Shown here: piece after piece, positions 1 through 10,840 of the stretch
Position numbering within the stretch: position 1 is the first letter of the stretch
How the letters are laid out: each line of letters starts with the position of its first letter
Origin: Diplocarpon mali
Lineage: Eukaryota > Ascomycota > Leotiomycetes > Helotiales > Drepanopezizaceae
Length of the DNA stretch: 64,000 bases
NCBI GenBank assembly: GCA_024741835.1
Contig: JAENRP010000187.1
Coordinates: 17,633 to 81,632, forward strand
Direction: 5' to 3'
Program-made: the position numbers and the translations under genes
The notes under the pieces: generated by a model
The model's database searches: none
Told to the model about the DNA's origin: nothing
Seen by the model: only the letters and a program-made list of their open reading frames with translations

Positions 1-1346
1 GCCCCGACGCCCAAAGCGCTAGCGGCGAGACTGAGGCCGGTGGCGATGGCATCTCGACCCTTGTGCTCCTTCTGCTCCGCCCTGTCGCCATCAGGTCTGC
101 CGTCATTCCGGCTCATCCTGTCGGACCGCTCGACTCGCTCGACACGTTCTGGCCTATCTACCCGGGCTCGGCTCTCCGGCCTTTCCAGACGCTCGGTCCG
201 GATGCCAAAACCCCGCTGCTCCACGGGATTCTCATGACGATGCGGCCGGCCTTCCCTCTTCTCCTCATCGCGCACCTCGTAGTAGTCATCTCGGGGTTCT
301 CGTCTCGGATCACGGTTTTCATTGTACACAGATGACGGTCTGGCTCGCAAACTGCTCGATCGCCTGATCGGCTCGGCTGGGTCAAACGCGGCAGGCCTCT
401 GAACCGGCTCAAAGGCGGCCGGCCGGTGGACCGGTTCCATTGGTGCCATCGAGATCGGGGAACTGGTCCGGGGCACTCTCCCTTGGGGCTGCTCGTAGAC
501 AGGACCTCTGATTTTATCGAAGCCTCGGGTCGTCGGTGGTGGCCCACGTTCCCGGGCCTCGTAAGACCGGGGGACGATATCACCATACCCCGTGATGCTG
601 GTCGGCCTGCTTCGTCCCGCGTCGAAACTGTCACTCCGAGGCCTCTGGTGCGTCGGCTGATTGTGACTTAGATCGTACTGGACCAGGTCTCCCGGGTTCG
701 TGTATCCGTAACCATCATCCCCATAGTCGTCCGAGACCGTGTCGGCATGTCGAGTGATCACGCCAGTGTAGATGGGGTTTGCTCGTGCGTTGGTGTAGGA
801 AGACGACTCCCGCACCGGCACCACGTGCAGCCTGCCCGCCTCTCGCTCTCGGGCCAGGCGGTTCATATCCGCGTTGTCCATTGTCGCGCTGTAGCGCTTC
901 GAGTGGTGATGCCCCCCATGTCGGGACGTTGCCGGTATGGCCACGTAGTCCTCCTCGCTCAATCGATAGTTGTTCTTCAGAGGGCTCTCCGGTCTCACGA
1001 CTGCGCTGCCATGTATGACCGGCCTGTGTCTCGTCGTCGTAGTGACCACCGTCGGCCGACTGTGGTTGTCGATGGTTGATCTGCGTGTGCGGCTGCCCTC
1101 GCGCACACTACTCCCACGACCGGGAGCGTCGGTCCTGACTTTGTATGTCGTGGTTATGGTCCCGCCACTGCTCACGGAGCTCGCGCTGCTTAGTGGGCTT
1201 TGGATGACCTCGCGGCGGGCGGGGATGATGTGAAGGTGCTCGTGGACGACGGGAGTGTAGCCGCTGATATTGTTTGGAAGAGAGGCCCTCCCCGGATTGA
1301 AGAGGGGAGGGGACCGCGCCCGAGGGTACCGGTACCTGTCCGACAT
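1..1346 (-). CDS. Low-complexity Ser/Arg-rich hypothetical protein, C-terminus cut by window edge
   Basis: One minus-strand frame is open for 448 codons from an ATG at 1346 to the left edge without a stop; the next in-frame stop upstream of the ATG lies near 1419 and no other ATG falls between. The protein starts MSDRYRYPRARSPPLF, is rich in Ser, Arg, Pro and Tyr, and has a near-duplicate PVHRPAAFEP / PVQRPAAFDP around residues 310-325. A charged stretch (RVDRPERVERVERSDRM) precedes a small hydrophobic Ala/Gly run, DAIATGLSLAASALGVG, at the cut end, which looks like a glycine-zipper or membrane-associated segment. I do not recognise the family; Arg/Ser-rich proteins with a late glycine-rich hydrophobic patch are common among uncharacterised fungal proteins. 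The real coding status is well supported by open-frame length; the function is unknown and the true C-terminus lies outside the window. Confidence 0.8.
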   Translation of the reverse strand, partial: MSDRYRYPRARSPPLFNPGRASLPNNISGYTPVVHEHLHIIPARREVIQSPLSSASSVSSGGTITTTYKVRTDAPGRGSSVREGSRTRRSTIDNHSRPTVVTTTTRHRPVIHGSAVVRPESPLKNNYRLSEEDYVAIPATSRHGGHHHSKRYSATMDNADMNRLAREREAGRLHVVPVRESSSYTNARANPIYTGVITRHADTVSDDYGDDGYGYTNPGDLVQYDLSHNQPTHQRPRSDSFDAGRSRPTSITGYGDIVPRSYEARERGPPPTTRGFDKIRGPVYEQPQGRVPRTSSPISMAPMEPVHRPAAFEPVQRPAAFDPAEPIRRSSSLRARPSSVYNENRDPRREPRDDYYEVRDEEKREGRPHRHENPVEQRGFGIRTERLERPESRARVDRPERVERVERSDRMSRNDGRPDGDRAEQKEHKGRDAIATGLSLAASALGVG

Positions 1347-1600
1347 GGTGCGGGGAGATTTATGTTCCTCTCTTCTGCAGTGAAGGCCCGGCGTCGTGGT
1401 CGAGAGGGTGTGGATTCGAGATCAGGCGCAGTGGCTCGAGATCCTTCTTGAGATAAGGGATCGAGTCCGCGGGGGCCCACGTAGCAGAATTTGGGGTGTC
1501 AGTATCTGCTGGGAGATGAAGTCAGTCAAATACGGCCTCGTCGCAGCTGGTGAGGGGAGGGCATGGCAGGAACAGGAGATTGCCTCACAGCGGAGGGGGG

Positions 1601-1728
1601 NNNNNNNNNNNNNNNNNNNNNNNNNNNNNNNNNNNNNNNNNNNNNNNNNNNNNNNNNNNNNNNNNNNNNNNNNNNNNNNNNNNNNNNNNNNNNNNNNNNN
1701 NNNNNNNNNNNNNNNNNNNNNNNNNNNN
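1601..1728. other. Assembly gap (128 N)
   Basis: Run of N directly after a G-rich stretch. Any open frame crossing it is meaningless. Confidence 0.99.
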
Positions 1729-2454
1729 TGGGATGCTGCAGAACTTCTCGTGCCCGCGGTGTGTGGGAGCCTGGAGCTGACCCCGGCGGATGAGGTGATG
1801 GATAATATGGAGCGACGGGTGAGGCTGTAGATGGATCGCCGCGGGTCTCCGGGTCGAGTTCGTGGGAGGGGAGTGTAGTGCCGTAGATGTAGACGTAGAT
1901 GAGTCTACTTCTGATGAGAGCGAGGCGGAAGGGGAGAGGCAGAGGTGGAGGGGGGAGGCGGCGGAATTGAGAAGAGGGGATGACGAGCAGATGTGAGGGG
2001 AATCGCGGGTTGTGTGAGTGCGGTGGGTGCAGACGGTCTCGGGTCGGACTGTAGATAGTGAGAGACGTCGAGTATGATTTGGTTTTGGGCTGGTTGGGTC
2101 GGGTTGGGTTTGGATTTGAGTTTGGGTCTGGGGTTTTGAGTTTTTGGGAGTCTTTTGAGGCGGGGAGGGGGGGTTGGGGTTGGGTAGAGTTTGGTCGTCA
2201 GGAGAAAAACAGCAGATGAGGCTCACGGCCTGGATATGGAGGAGGATGGATATGGGCCCAACGATGACCATGGAGACGGTCAGGGGACGAGAGAACTCGC
2301 AGATAAATTGATCGTCTCCAGGAGACTCTCGAGATCCATGCCTCGCGGCCGAGGACGGCGTGGCTGGCGTTCAGGCTGTCCCTGTCTCTTTTCCTCGTAC
2401 GGATCGTACTCCATCGCACGGTTTCGAGGGAACGAGGACCTCCAAATCCAATCC

Positions 2455-2582
2455 CATGTCCATGTCCACGTCCATGTCCAGACTTCATCCCATCTGCCTA
2501 TCTGCCCATCTCCACTTCATCCCATCTGCCCATCTGCCCATCTGCCCATCTCCACTTCATCCCATCTGCAAGCCCATCTCTG
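2455..2582. repeat. Short tandem repeats (ccatgt and catctgcc types)
   Basis: Two neighbouring simple repeats: a 6-bp ccatgt/ccacgt array at about 2455-2480, then an irregular array of catctgccc and cttcatcccatctg units to about 2582. On either strand they generate only repetitive peptides (for example HVHVHVHVQ), so I do not treat them as coding. Confidence 0.8.
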
Positions 2583-5155
2583 TCCGATCTCGCGTCAAAT
2601 GTTCCCTGTCGAGCGAGGGGGGTTCGGCCCCCGCTGGGTAGTGGTGTTTCGACATCCTCCCTCCACGTGATCCGTGCCATCCTCAAAGCCCAGGCCGGAA
2701 TATATACAAGATCGAAAAACCCCCTCCAAGAGCCGGCGAGGAGAGGAATTTGGGCATACAGCCAGTCCTCGACTTCTCCGGATCCGATGCCGAGCCCGCA
2801 CGAGTCATTCTTCGCTTCCTCTGCAACTGATCTGACACGCGATGATACTACTCTACTGTGCTGTGCATGGACTGTGTACACGGTGAGAGGATTCCGGCGC
2901 TGGATTCCTGCAATCGTCCGACCTGAGCCCTCCTCCCGACCTTCTCGCTGCAGCCAGCCCAAATCTGCCTTGATCTGATCTCCCATCCCATCCTGAGGTT
3001 TCCGCCACGGCGTTTCATCTGATATCCGTTCCCCGTCCCGTCCCGCGCGCCGTGCCCGATGCCATCCGGACCTCGACTCGACTCCCACTCGGTCCCCCCT
3101 TGCACGTGATGTCGTGATCTCGTGCTCTCCCCTCAACCCAGCTCTCCCTCTCCGTTGCCCCCGCATCCACGTGATCCGGCTGCAACGACGCCTCCCCTGG
3201 ACTGGCTTGATCGCCAGGAGCACCGCCGACGACTGCGCTCTCGCCACTCGACTACTGCCTGGCCCTTGTCCAGCTAGCACAGCGCCACGGCCGGAACTGC
3301 CGCCCAGGATCACCCGTCTCGAGTCCGCACTTGACCTGACAGATCCCATCGAGGCGTTCGGTGGGTGCCCTCTGCTGCGAGTCCTGGACTCGGAGCCCCC
3401 GCCCGCCCATCTGCCATGTCTGCGGCTCGGGCGAGAGGAGCAGCTTCTCCGGGAGATCAGACGAGGAGAGGCCGTCCAGACACGCGGCTTGGCTCCCCAT
3501 CGGACTTGATGGCATGGCCTGGGACAACATGGCACAACATGGGAACAGGAATCGGCTCCAGGCTCGCAGTCACGTGTGCGTCCCGTGACCTGAGCAGCAT
3601 CTCCACGCCATCAAGGGCGCACTTCCGTATTTCTGCTTGCGCTCTCGGCCCATGCATGCCGTCATGTCTTGGGTCGGAATGGAAAACCTCCACATAACAG
3701 CCTTCCCCTTCCCTTCCCTCCTCTTCTTTTCTTTGGGCAATCCCGGTCGACTTGGCCATATTCGCTGTGCGGTACCGCTACCAGGACATTGGCGAGGCCG
3801 CTTTCTGATGTGTCACCCCTCTCATTCTCGCCAGATGCTCGCTTAAGCCTCCCCCAAAACCGATCGATGCCTTCATGCCCCTCTCTCTCCCGGGACTGCA
3901 CAGCAAGGTGTTCGGGGTCTCGCAGAGCATCGCACGACGCAGCACAGCATCTCTGCCCCTCTCCGATGCCCCCCTCTCGCCAGGGAACCCCCGTCCACAG
4001 CCAAACCTGTCATCCATCACCCTTCAAGAACAAGCGGCCGCCATCGACGCAGAGTCCAAGTACCAAAAGTCTCCACAGACCCGGGCATCGCGGCTCGACT
4101 CGAGGGACCATCCCTGGGTGCCCGGGGCCGCGAAACGAAATTTTTTTTTCCTGGCGGCTCCCGAGGGCTTGGTAGGTGGATTATGCGATCCCCGGAGAGC
4201 GAGAGGCAGGCCGTCACCAAGCCGCTCCGCGGGCTCGTGGAATCGGGTGTGAGAATCTACAAGACGCCATTGCAGCGGCAGCTGCAACCACAATGACGTA
4301 TAACATCCGGACGTCCTGAGTCCCTCTCGTAGCCGCGAGCCGTGGTCAGTACATGGCACTCTTCAAGTTAGCTGAGGCCAGGTGAATTCAAATTCGATTC
4401 AAGCCCAGCCCAGCCAAGCCCAGGGAACCATATCCAGGTCCCGCAGATGCGCGCGCTCACTCGCTCTTCTCTCTCCGTGTGGACTCCCTCGCATTCCTCA
4501 CCCTCCTCACCCTCACCATCTCACCTGCGCCCAAAGCGTCACACCGGAGTCCCAGCCTCACGCCGCGCCACCAAGGCGCAAGAGCGAGAGCAAGAGGCGA
4601 CAGCTAAACAACAAGAATCGAGAGCTCTTGCGGGCCGCATCCGGGCTGTACGGGCGTCCACGCCGCCGCAGTGCGACGAGAGGGGGAAGTGTGCGTCCCG
4701 GGTGGTCTCACGTGAGCCGCACGAGACGAGGGGCGAGGTTGTGGGATAGAGAGGCCGGGACCAGCAAGAGCGGGAGCGGGAGCGAGAGCTGATAAGAACT
4801 CGAGGGTGTTTTCCCCCTGCCTTCTATCGGAAACAGTTGGCTGGATGGATGAGTGAAACTGATCCAGAGTGGCAGTCAAGTCATGTAGAGCAGACTGCTT
4901 GGTTGCCATCTATCCCTAGGAGATGGTATCGATATGCTCGTGCACGTCAAGCCGGCATGGACTGCCAGAGAGCCTTGGGAATATGAGCTGATATCAAAAG
5001 TCTAGATGTGACAGTTCCAGTCCCATGACAGTTCCCGCTCAGAACAACACAAATGCCGCTTTTGGTATCCCCCCTCCCATACGTGCACCCCTCATCAGTC
5101 ATGCAGTATCATTCATCTATCGTTTCAATACGCCGAGGCTATGCAGTGTGATAAG

Positions 5156-6987
5156 TCAAGTCCCGCCACAGCAGGCAGTAGGCCCCTCAGAGGAGTCGGT
5201 GCTCTTTTCAGCGCTTACAGTTCCAGTGAGTCCAGTGCTCTTGTGGATCTCGCAGCCTATACATTCACAGTCATCGCCGCAAGGGCAGCCGCCTTCTACC
5301 CCCGTGCAGGGCATAGGTTGTCGATGGATTGTGCAGCCTAGACACTCGCAGTCGTCGCCGCTGGTGATGAAATCAGTATGACCTTATGAATGTTTGAGAC
5401 AAAGAATTCACGTACCAGGGACAGCTCTGTGTGTCACCGCCACAGCCGTCACCAGAGAATGGGTAGTTGACGAAAAAGAAATCGGCTGCTGAGAGGCTCT
5501 GCTCTTCCCCGTTGCCTGAAGTTGTGCTAGAAGGCGTATGAGCTGCGGAGGGTGAGGCGGGATCGGTTCCGGGATGAGGTGTGACTGTGCCGTTGCTGCC
5601 TTTTGTGTGCCCATTGGCGTAGGGCTCGCTGAGAGAGGGCTCCTGGGACATGTTGTAGGCGGAGCGGACGTAATCCTGTGTAGCATCATTGTATGGGTGG
5701 GCGGCGCAGCCTACGCATTGGCATGTATCGCCGCAGCCGCAGCTGTGGATGGTTTCAAAGTTCCCGGGGGCAATAGGTGTATTGAACGGTATTTGTCCGG
5801 GGTGAAAGGGAGATTGAGAATAGTTGTTGCTGCGTATACTTTGCCGCCAAGCTGATGGTTGGAGGGGGTTTTGGAAAGAGCCGTATGTTGCCGGGTATGT
5901 AAATAGAGTAGGTTGGGGTGCGAATTGTGGGTACATAACTGGATTGAAATGCATCCCGCTTTGTGGCAGCATTTGATGGACCATTTGAGGGGTAGATTGA
6001 GCGGACGATATTGGCTCTGCTTTGGCCGTTTTCGATGCGCAACAGCTTGATATTTTTGGCTCTGGGACTTCAGGTATCGAGCTCGAACTTGGAGTATGAT
6101 GGTGGCCGTTTCGTTTTGGGGTACAACACGAGCCTGGTGCCTTGAACTGACTACTTTTCTTTACCCTGGCCTCTGCCTCGTTCGTATTTCCATTTACAAG
6201 TGTCCTGGAATCTCTGCTCCCTGACGGTGCTAAGGTGACCGTAGAACTATCTCTAACCTGGTCCAAACCGGCATGTTGAGGTCCACCATTAGAGTAGCCG
6301 TTGCTGTCATCTTGTGGAAGAGAGTACGACGGAGCTTGTATCGGAACCATGCATTGAGGATGCATTAGCGCGTACGGGGGAGCGTATCCAAAAATCTGCG
6401 GATTGCCTGCCATAGTATATCCATTGTGAAAATGGGGCGGGAGACTTTGAGGCCGCTCCAACGGCTGTACGTTGACCTGGTTCATATCCATTCTCTCCAA
6501 ATTTCCTGGGTCAAACGACTGTTTCCTGCCGTTGACAGGCCGCGCCTTATGGATTTTGAATGTAAACTTTGTGGGGGATGGCAGATCTGTCCCGGCATCC
6601 TTGGGCTGCGAAGCTATCCGTTGTCCTACACTCTGAGATGGAGCATCACCACCGCAGCGGCATGTCTGGTTTCTCGGAATCGCAGCCGTCACGCTGCCAC
6701 ATCCACATTCCTGATCTCGCGGGTGGGGGCATGCGCTTAAAGGTCTTCCTGGCTTTCTGACCGGAACCATCAGTCGTTCGTTGGCATGTGTACATTTGGT
6801 AGATCGATGGCCTCGAATACATGGCTCACTAAGCATGAGACATTAGCAAATACGCAACAGTATTGCTGAACGCAAAGGTCGCCCATGAGGCTCCGCAGCC
6901 CACGATGAACGTGGTCAGCCGTGCCAAGTGAGGGGAAGGGCAGGACAGGATATACCAGGCCATCTTCATTCCATTGATCAGCGGCAT
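5156..6987 (-). CDS. Copper-fist transcription factor (AceA/Ace1/Cuf1 type)
   Basis: Three exons on the minus strand: 6987-6956, 6828-5416 and 5360-5156, joined in frame to 549 codons. The first intron splits a zinc-ligand Cys codon (TG|T), giving MPLINGMKMACEPCIRGHRS, then KCTHANERL and KPGRPLSACPHPR. This is the N-terminal copper-fist DNA-binding domain: the Cys-x2-Cys...Cys-x-His zinc site and the GRP minor-groove motif are present. Farther on is a CGCGDTCQCVGCAAHPYND motif near residue 390, and exon 3 adds two more, CPCGDDCECLGC and CPCGDDCECIGC, near the C-terminus. Repeated Cys-rich motifs of this kind bind Cu(I) in the fungal activators AceA, Ace1 and Cuf1. By homology it is a nuclear copper-responsive regulator, either of detoxification (AceA-like, favoured by the motif wording) or of uptake (Mac1-like). 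Without exons 1 and 3 it would lack both the complete zinc site and two of its metal motifs. Confidence 0.9.
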
Positions 6988-8328
6988 CTTCGGCGTGCGG
7001 CCAGTACACACCAGAAGTCCTCCAAATAAGGACCCGACAGACAAGCTGCACAAGTTAAATGCTTGGGCAACGATATATGATGTCCGAATCGCAAGATGGG
7101 TTCGTCGGATGAGGCTGAACTCGGTTCGGGTGGGGGATCAGCATCTGCGTCTGCGTGTGCGCCCCCGTCTGATTCTGCGGATGTTTCGTCGGACCAGGGT
7201 GCTAACCAGCCAGGACAGTGGCCGGGGATTGTACAGCAACTGTTGTTCAGCGATTGAAATCTCATTTGACAAGAAAATAGTTCCGAGGTCTTTGCTGCCT
7301 GGGGCCCAAAGTAATTGTCGGCCGTGATCTGCTCCCATGGTGTTGGGAATTTGGACGCAGTAAGGGAGGGGTCCCAATGGTGAGCGGGTTTGAGCTGATT
7401 AATAATAGACCTTGGGCTATCGAGCTAAGGCCAAGCAAGCAAGCCTCGCTTATCTTACCGAGACCCCTTTTTTTTCTCAAGCACTGTTCATGCCTTTTGT
7501 TGACGACACATTGTGTATACCTATGTATTCATGACCTTTTAGCCCGAAAATGATAAATACAATCCAGATCTGGGAGCGCTCGAAGGTCCGTCGACAAATT
7601 GTTGCGCAATGAGGAAACTGTTGAGTTTTGGTGACAAATAGTGCCCGAAGAAAACCTTCACGACGATAGAGTGGATGATCACATAGTTGGGCACTAGTAT
7701 TGAGAATGTTATAAACTGGCCGATACGCGTCGCTACGACTTTCCGCCTGCCGTCAGTTTTGAGGCTTCGGTAGAGCCAAGAAGACATGGGAAGACGGCAT
7801 TCAAGACCCTGAGGATAGCTTCGAAGGGGTATCCAAGGAAGAGAATGGCTTTGCGACGGGGAGGGTGATGCCCTCGTTCTCGTGAAAAATGTATCCGGTA
7901 TGATCCGCCTTGTAACGGTGTCGCAGCTCTCTCGGATTATCTGCTTGGTCTTGTTCTTAGAGATCTTGTCATATCTAAGGTGATCCTGGAGTGAGTGTCG
8001 TTAGAGAAGAAGAGGACCTTGAGGAGCTCCACCTCAGCCGGAAGATCGTACAGCTAGCTACCTTTCAACTTGCCGAGTGTAGGAGGTAGTTCCACATGTG
8101 CGTCGGAGAACAGGAAAGGGTTTTTTTTTTAAAAACTAGAATTACAGTGCTTCCAAGTCTTCCTATCGGGACTGAGCCCGGAGCTTAGGAGAAAAGGACT
8201 CAATTTGACCTTCAGGCTCTCAATATTCCTCGAGTTTTTTCCTTTTCCGACACCCCCAAGCCGGGTACCAAAACCAAAGTAGTGGTTCGTAGTACAAGTA
8301 TTGGTATTTTTGAACCGCGGCATACCGA
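6988..8328. other. Region upstream of the copper-fist gene with possible gene debris
   Basis: The first few hundred bases probably hold its promoter and 5' UTR. Between about 7800 and 8070 the minus strand reads coding-like for short stretches in more than one frame (for example RYDKISKNKTKQIIRES and GYIFHENEGITLP), interrupted by stops and frame changes. I take this as debris of an unidentified gene, possibly the same decay event as the neighbouring GH5 relic. No intact gene seen. Confidence 0.4.
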
Positions 8329-9480
8329 TTATTGGTCCAGCAGGGGGGCCCGCTCGCAATTCCCTGATATCCAAGCCGTGGCGTTTTTCTTGTGAATCTC
8401 AGCATGATCACTTGTAATCTTTCTCAAGCCCTCCCTCTCTTTACAACCCTCGAAACTAAAGCTCCTAGCCGCCTCGTCCAACTGCTCGAACGTGAATTCC
8501 TTGAACAGGCTCGCAAACTCAATCAAAAACGGCCGGGCCAAGATTCTCTCAATGGAACTTCACACCAAGAGTCTCTGCGTCGCCCACGGCGTGGGGTATG
8601 TCGTGGTCGACTCGGGTGCTACCTTGTCTATCCATTCTGCAAGCGGCTCGATTAGGCCCTCGACTCCTTCGTTGGAGTATTTTCGCCACGCCTCGAGCTA
8701 CAGTGCTCGCTTCTTCTCGAGGGATGGTTGGATTGTCTTGTTCCACAGGCCATCAGGATCCGTGTAGACTATCCCCTGCACTCTGATGTCCTTGTACAGC
8801 CAAATGCTCCGAGCTCTCTGATGCGGGTCATATATAGCCAGCTGAGCTCGAACCAATTTGTATCTCTCCTGGTGGATCTCCTGGGCAACAGAGTTGATGC
8901 GCGAGTTCGAGTAGACCTGCCTGAGTCTGTCTTAGATGGCTGGCAGACGCCAATTTCCAGGGCTACAAGGCTCATTCAGTGGGTTGTCGCCAGCGATCCA
9001 AGTATTGACCTCGTAATGTTCGGCATTCTTCTCGCAGAGCCATACAGTACGGTGGTCCTTGAAGTCCCAGAAAGCAGTATAAGTTCTACCAATAACAAAA
9101 TGCCGGTCTAGATTCTGGCCGCCAGGCGTGGTGTGCATGTCTAAGATCATGTATTTTCTGTGCTTAGAGCACTGACGTAGACTGTCAGCTGGTGATCTGG
9201 CACTTCGTGGTTGTTGACATAGCATAGAAAGTTGATGAACTGGTCTAGATGCTTGAACGCTAAAATTTTCAGTTCCCGAGGGCTCATGTCGTTTTCGAAA
9301 TGCCGGTAGGTGAACGGCAGGCGGATACAATCTAGTCCGTGACTCGCAAAGAATTCGGCGTCCGCATCTTGAAAGATGTATCCGAGGAACTTCTCGAAGG
9401 ATATTTTTTGCTTTTCTTTTCCCGGCACCTCAAGCATTGCCGCGAGATGTGAAAACTCGTGTCCTGGGTAGCCCATACTA
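8329..9480 (-). pseudogene. Decayed GH5 glycosidase (exo-beta-1,3-glucanase/cellulase-like)
   Basis: The minus strand carries the middle and end of a fungal GH5 protein: GYPGHEFSH, HGLDCIRLPFTYRHFEND, then after a probable intron (about 9165-9225) MILDMHTTPGGQN, FWDFKDH and WIAGDNPLNEP with the acid/base Glu, then QLAIYD, SIWLYKDI and a C-terminus related to ARPFLIEFASLFKEF. Three in-frame stops interrupt it: TAA at 8932-8934, TAG at 8698-8700 and TGA at 8560-8562. About 100 residues between NEP and the ERYKL segment are missing compared with relatives, which removes the nucleophile Glu region. The N-terminal exon is not recognisable. It cannot give an active enzyme. In intact relatives this family hydrolyses beta-glucans. 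The stops at 8698 and 8560 sit where relatives have codons convertible by C-to-T change. Confidence 0.85.
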
Positions 9481-10840
9481 TCTGAGTGTCAACAACCATA
9501 GGAGGAACTCTAGAATGCCTCACATCAAGTTTCCATGTTCATCCATCCACACAAGCCAGCGCCACGCAGAATGTCAAAGTTCCATATTCCATTTATGACC
9601 TTGTTCCATTAAACTCGGACGAAACTGTTCGACATAATCCTGATATTTTGGTTGTTTTACTGACTTCTTGAAGCTATGTTTTGAGGGGCTTACGTTCCGG
9701 AAAGTGTATATTTGACATTGGAAGAAAAATACCTGGCACAGATGTTCTCAGGAATTCATGACGCATGGAGCCCCTAGGTGTTTAAATTATAGACATTGTA
9801 GCTATTCAGGCTGATGTACAACGTCCCCTGCCATACCCCGCTGTTGACGGAAAGCCGCATGGAGCTAGCCGTAAACTCTCGCTTCCCGGGTAAACAACCT
9901 ACCTCGATAGACACGTCGTCTGGAGCGAGAGGATAATAATAAACTCCCATGAGGTACGTCGCCACCCTTATCTTACTAGCCCCACACTCAGGCAGAAGAT
10001 CCATGTCAATCAAAAGTCTAGCCATAGGCTGCAGCAGACCTGACAGATTCAATTTGGGACGACGCCTGAATATCAAGTGCTTTATGGTAAGCAGCCATCA
10101 GAATTCTAGCGATGATGCAACTGGAAATAAATGACCCACTATCCAGCATACGTCAAACGTCTACTACATCTCAAAGCGATTAAAACGTAGTGTCATTGAT
10201 AACAATACCCCCGAAGCCATGTTTCCCAAACCCATTTCTCCTTGCCGGCCTTAAGAGACTCCAAGCGGGTGCAAGAGAACACAAGGCTTGTGTGTACCCC
10301 CTACGAAGACCAACACACTATTTATGAAAAATTTCGCTCAATTGCTAATATCCAGCCAAAGATAACCCGAAAGCGGCGCAGTGATTCATGCTCTGTAACG
10401 ATCAACAATGCCTCCCACGTATCGATGTCTCATGTAGGAAGAGACCATGCAGACGACCTAGTGGACAATATAGCGCAACGCAAGATCATGTATGGATGTC
10501 GAGACCAACGCCAATCACTGACTGTTAAAACCCCCACTCGTTGTTCCTGCATAGAAGCGGAGCACCAATGCACTCACACGATGAAAATCGAAAGGCAAAA
10601 AACAAACCAGGTCCTCGCGAGAGAGGTTGCACTTATTCGCCGACCGAATGATTGCTCGATGTCATCCACTGGCGGCGTTTTTGCTTCTTCATCGTTCGCA
10701 ACTCGGAGAAAAGCAAATGAGATATATCGGCTAGTTGACGACTCTCAATCCGCCGAAGTCCACACCTACAGCGGCCCTGGCATCTTCCGGTCCGGCTATC
10801 TTTCGGGCCGCAGCCATGACTCGAGCTGGTCCGATCCACG
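9481..10840. other. Intergenic region, possible further relics
   Basis: No intact gene recognised. A minus-strand open stretch at 9774-10076 (about 100 codons, containing MARLLIDMDLLPECGA and RVATYLMGVYYYPLAPDD) has protein-like composition but matches nothing I know and lacks a clear partner exon. A plus-strand frame at 10242-10898 is open for 218 codons but looks random in composition and runs over the last exon of the gene on the other strand. Confidence 0.4.

Larger units (their letters stand above)
1347..5155. other. Long intergenic region with an assembly gap and short repeats
   Basis: No convincing gene seen. It holds a 128-base N gap (1601-1728), purine-rich DNA at 1850-2200 that is pyrimidine-rich on the strand of the 1346 gene (probably its promoter or 5' UTR), tandem repeats at 2455-2582, and moderately GC-rich DNA with open frames in several phases but no recognisable protein. 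Part of 4400-5150 may be the 3' flank of the copper-fist gene. Confidence 0.5.

Noticed and set aside
1396..2271. Open frames spanning the 1601-1728 N gap
   Set aside because: The N run removes stops artificially; flanking residues are low-complexity.
2498..3535. 345-codon minus-strand open frame
   Set aside because: Arg/Gly/Ser-rich, random-looking composition, begins inside unrelated sequence and ends in the simple repeat at 2455-2582; other frames there are open too.
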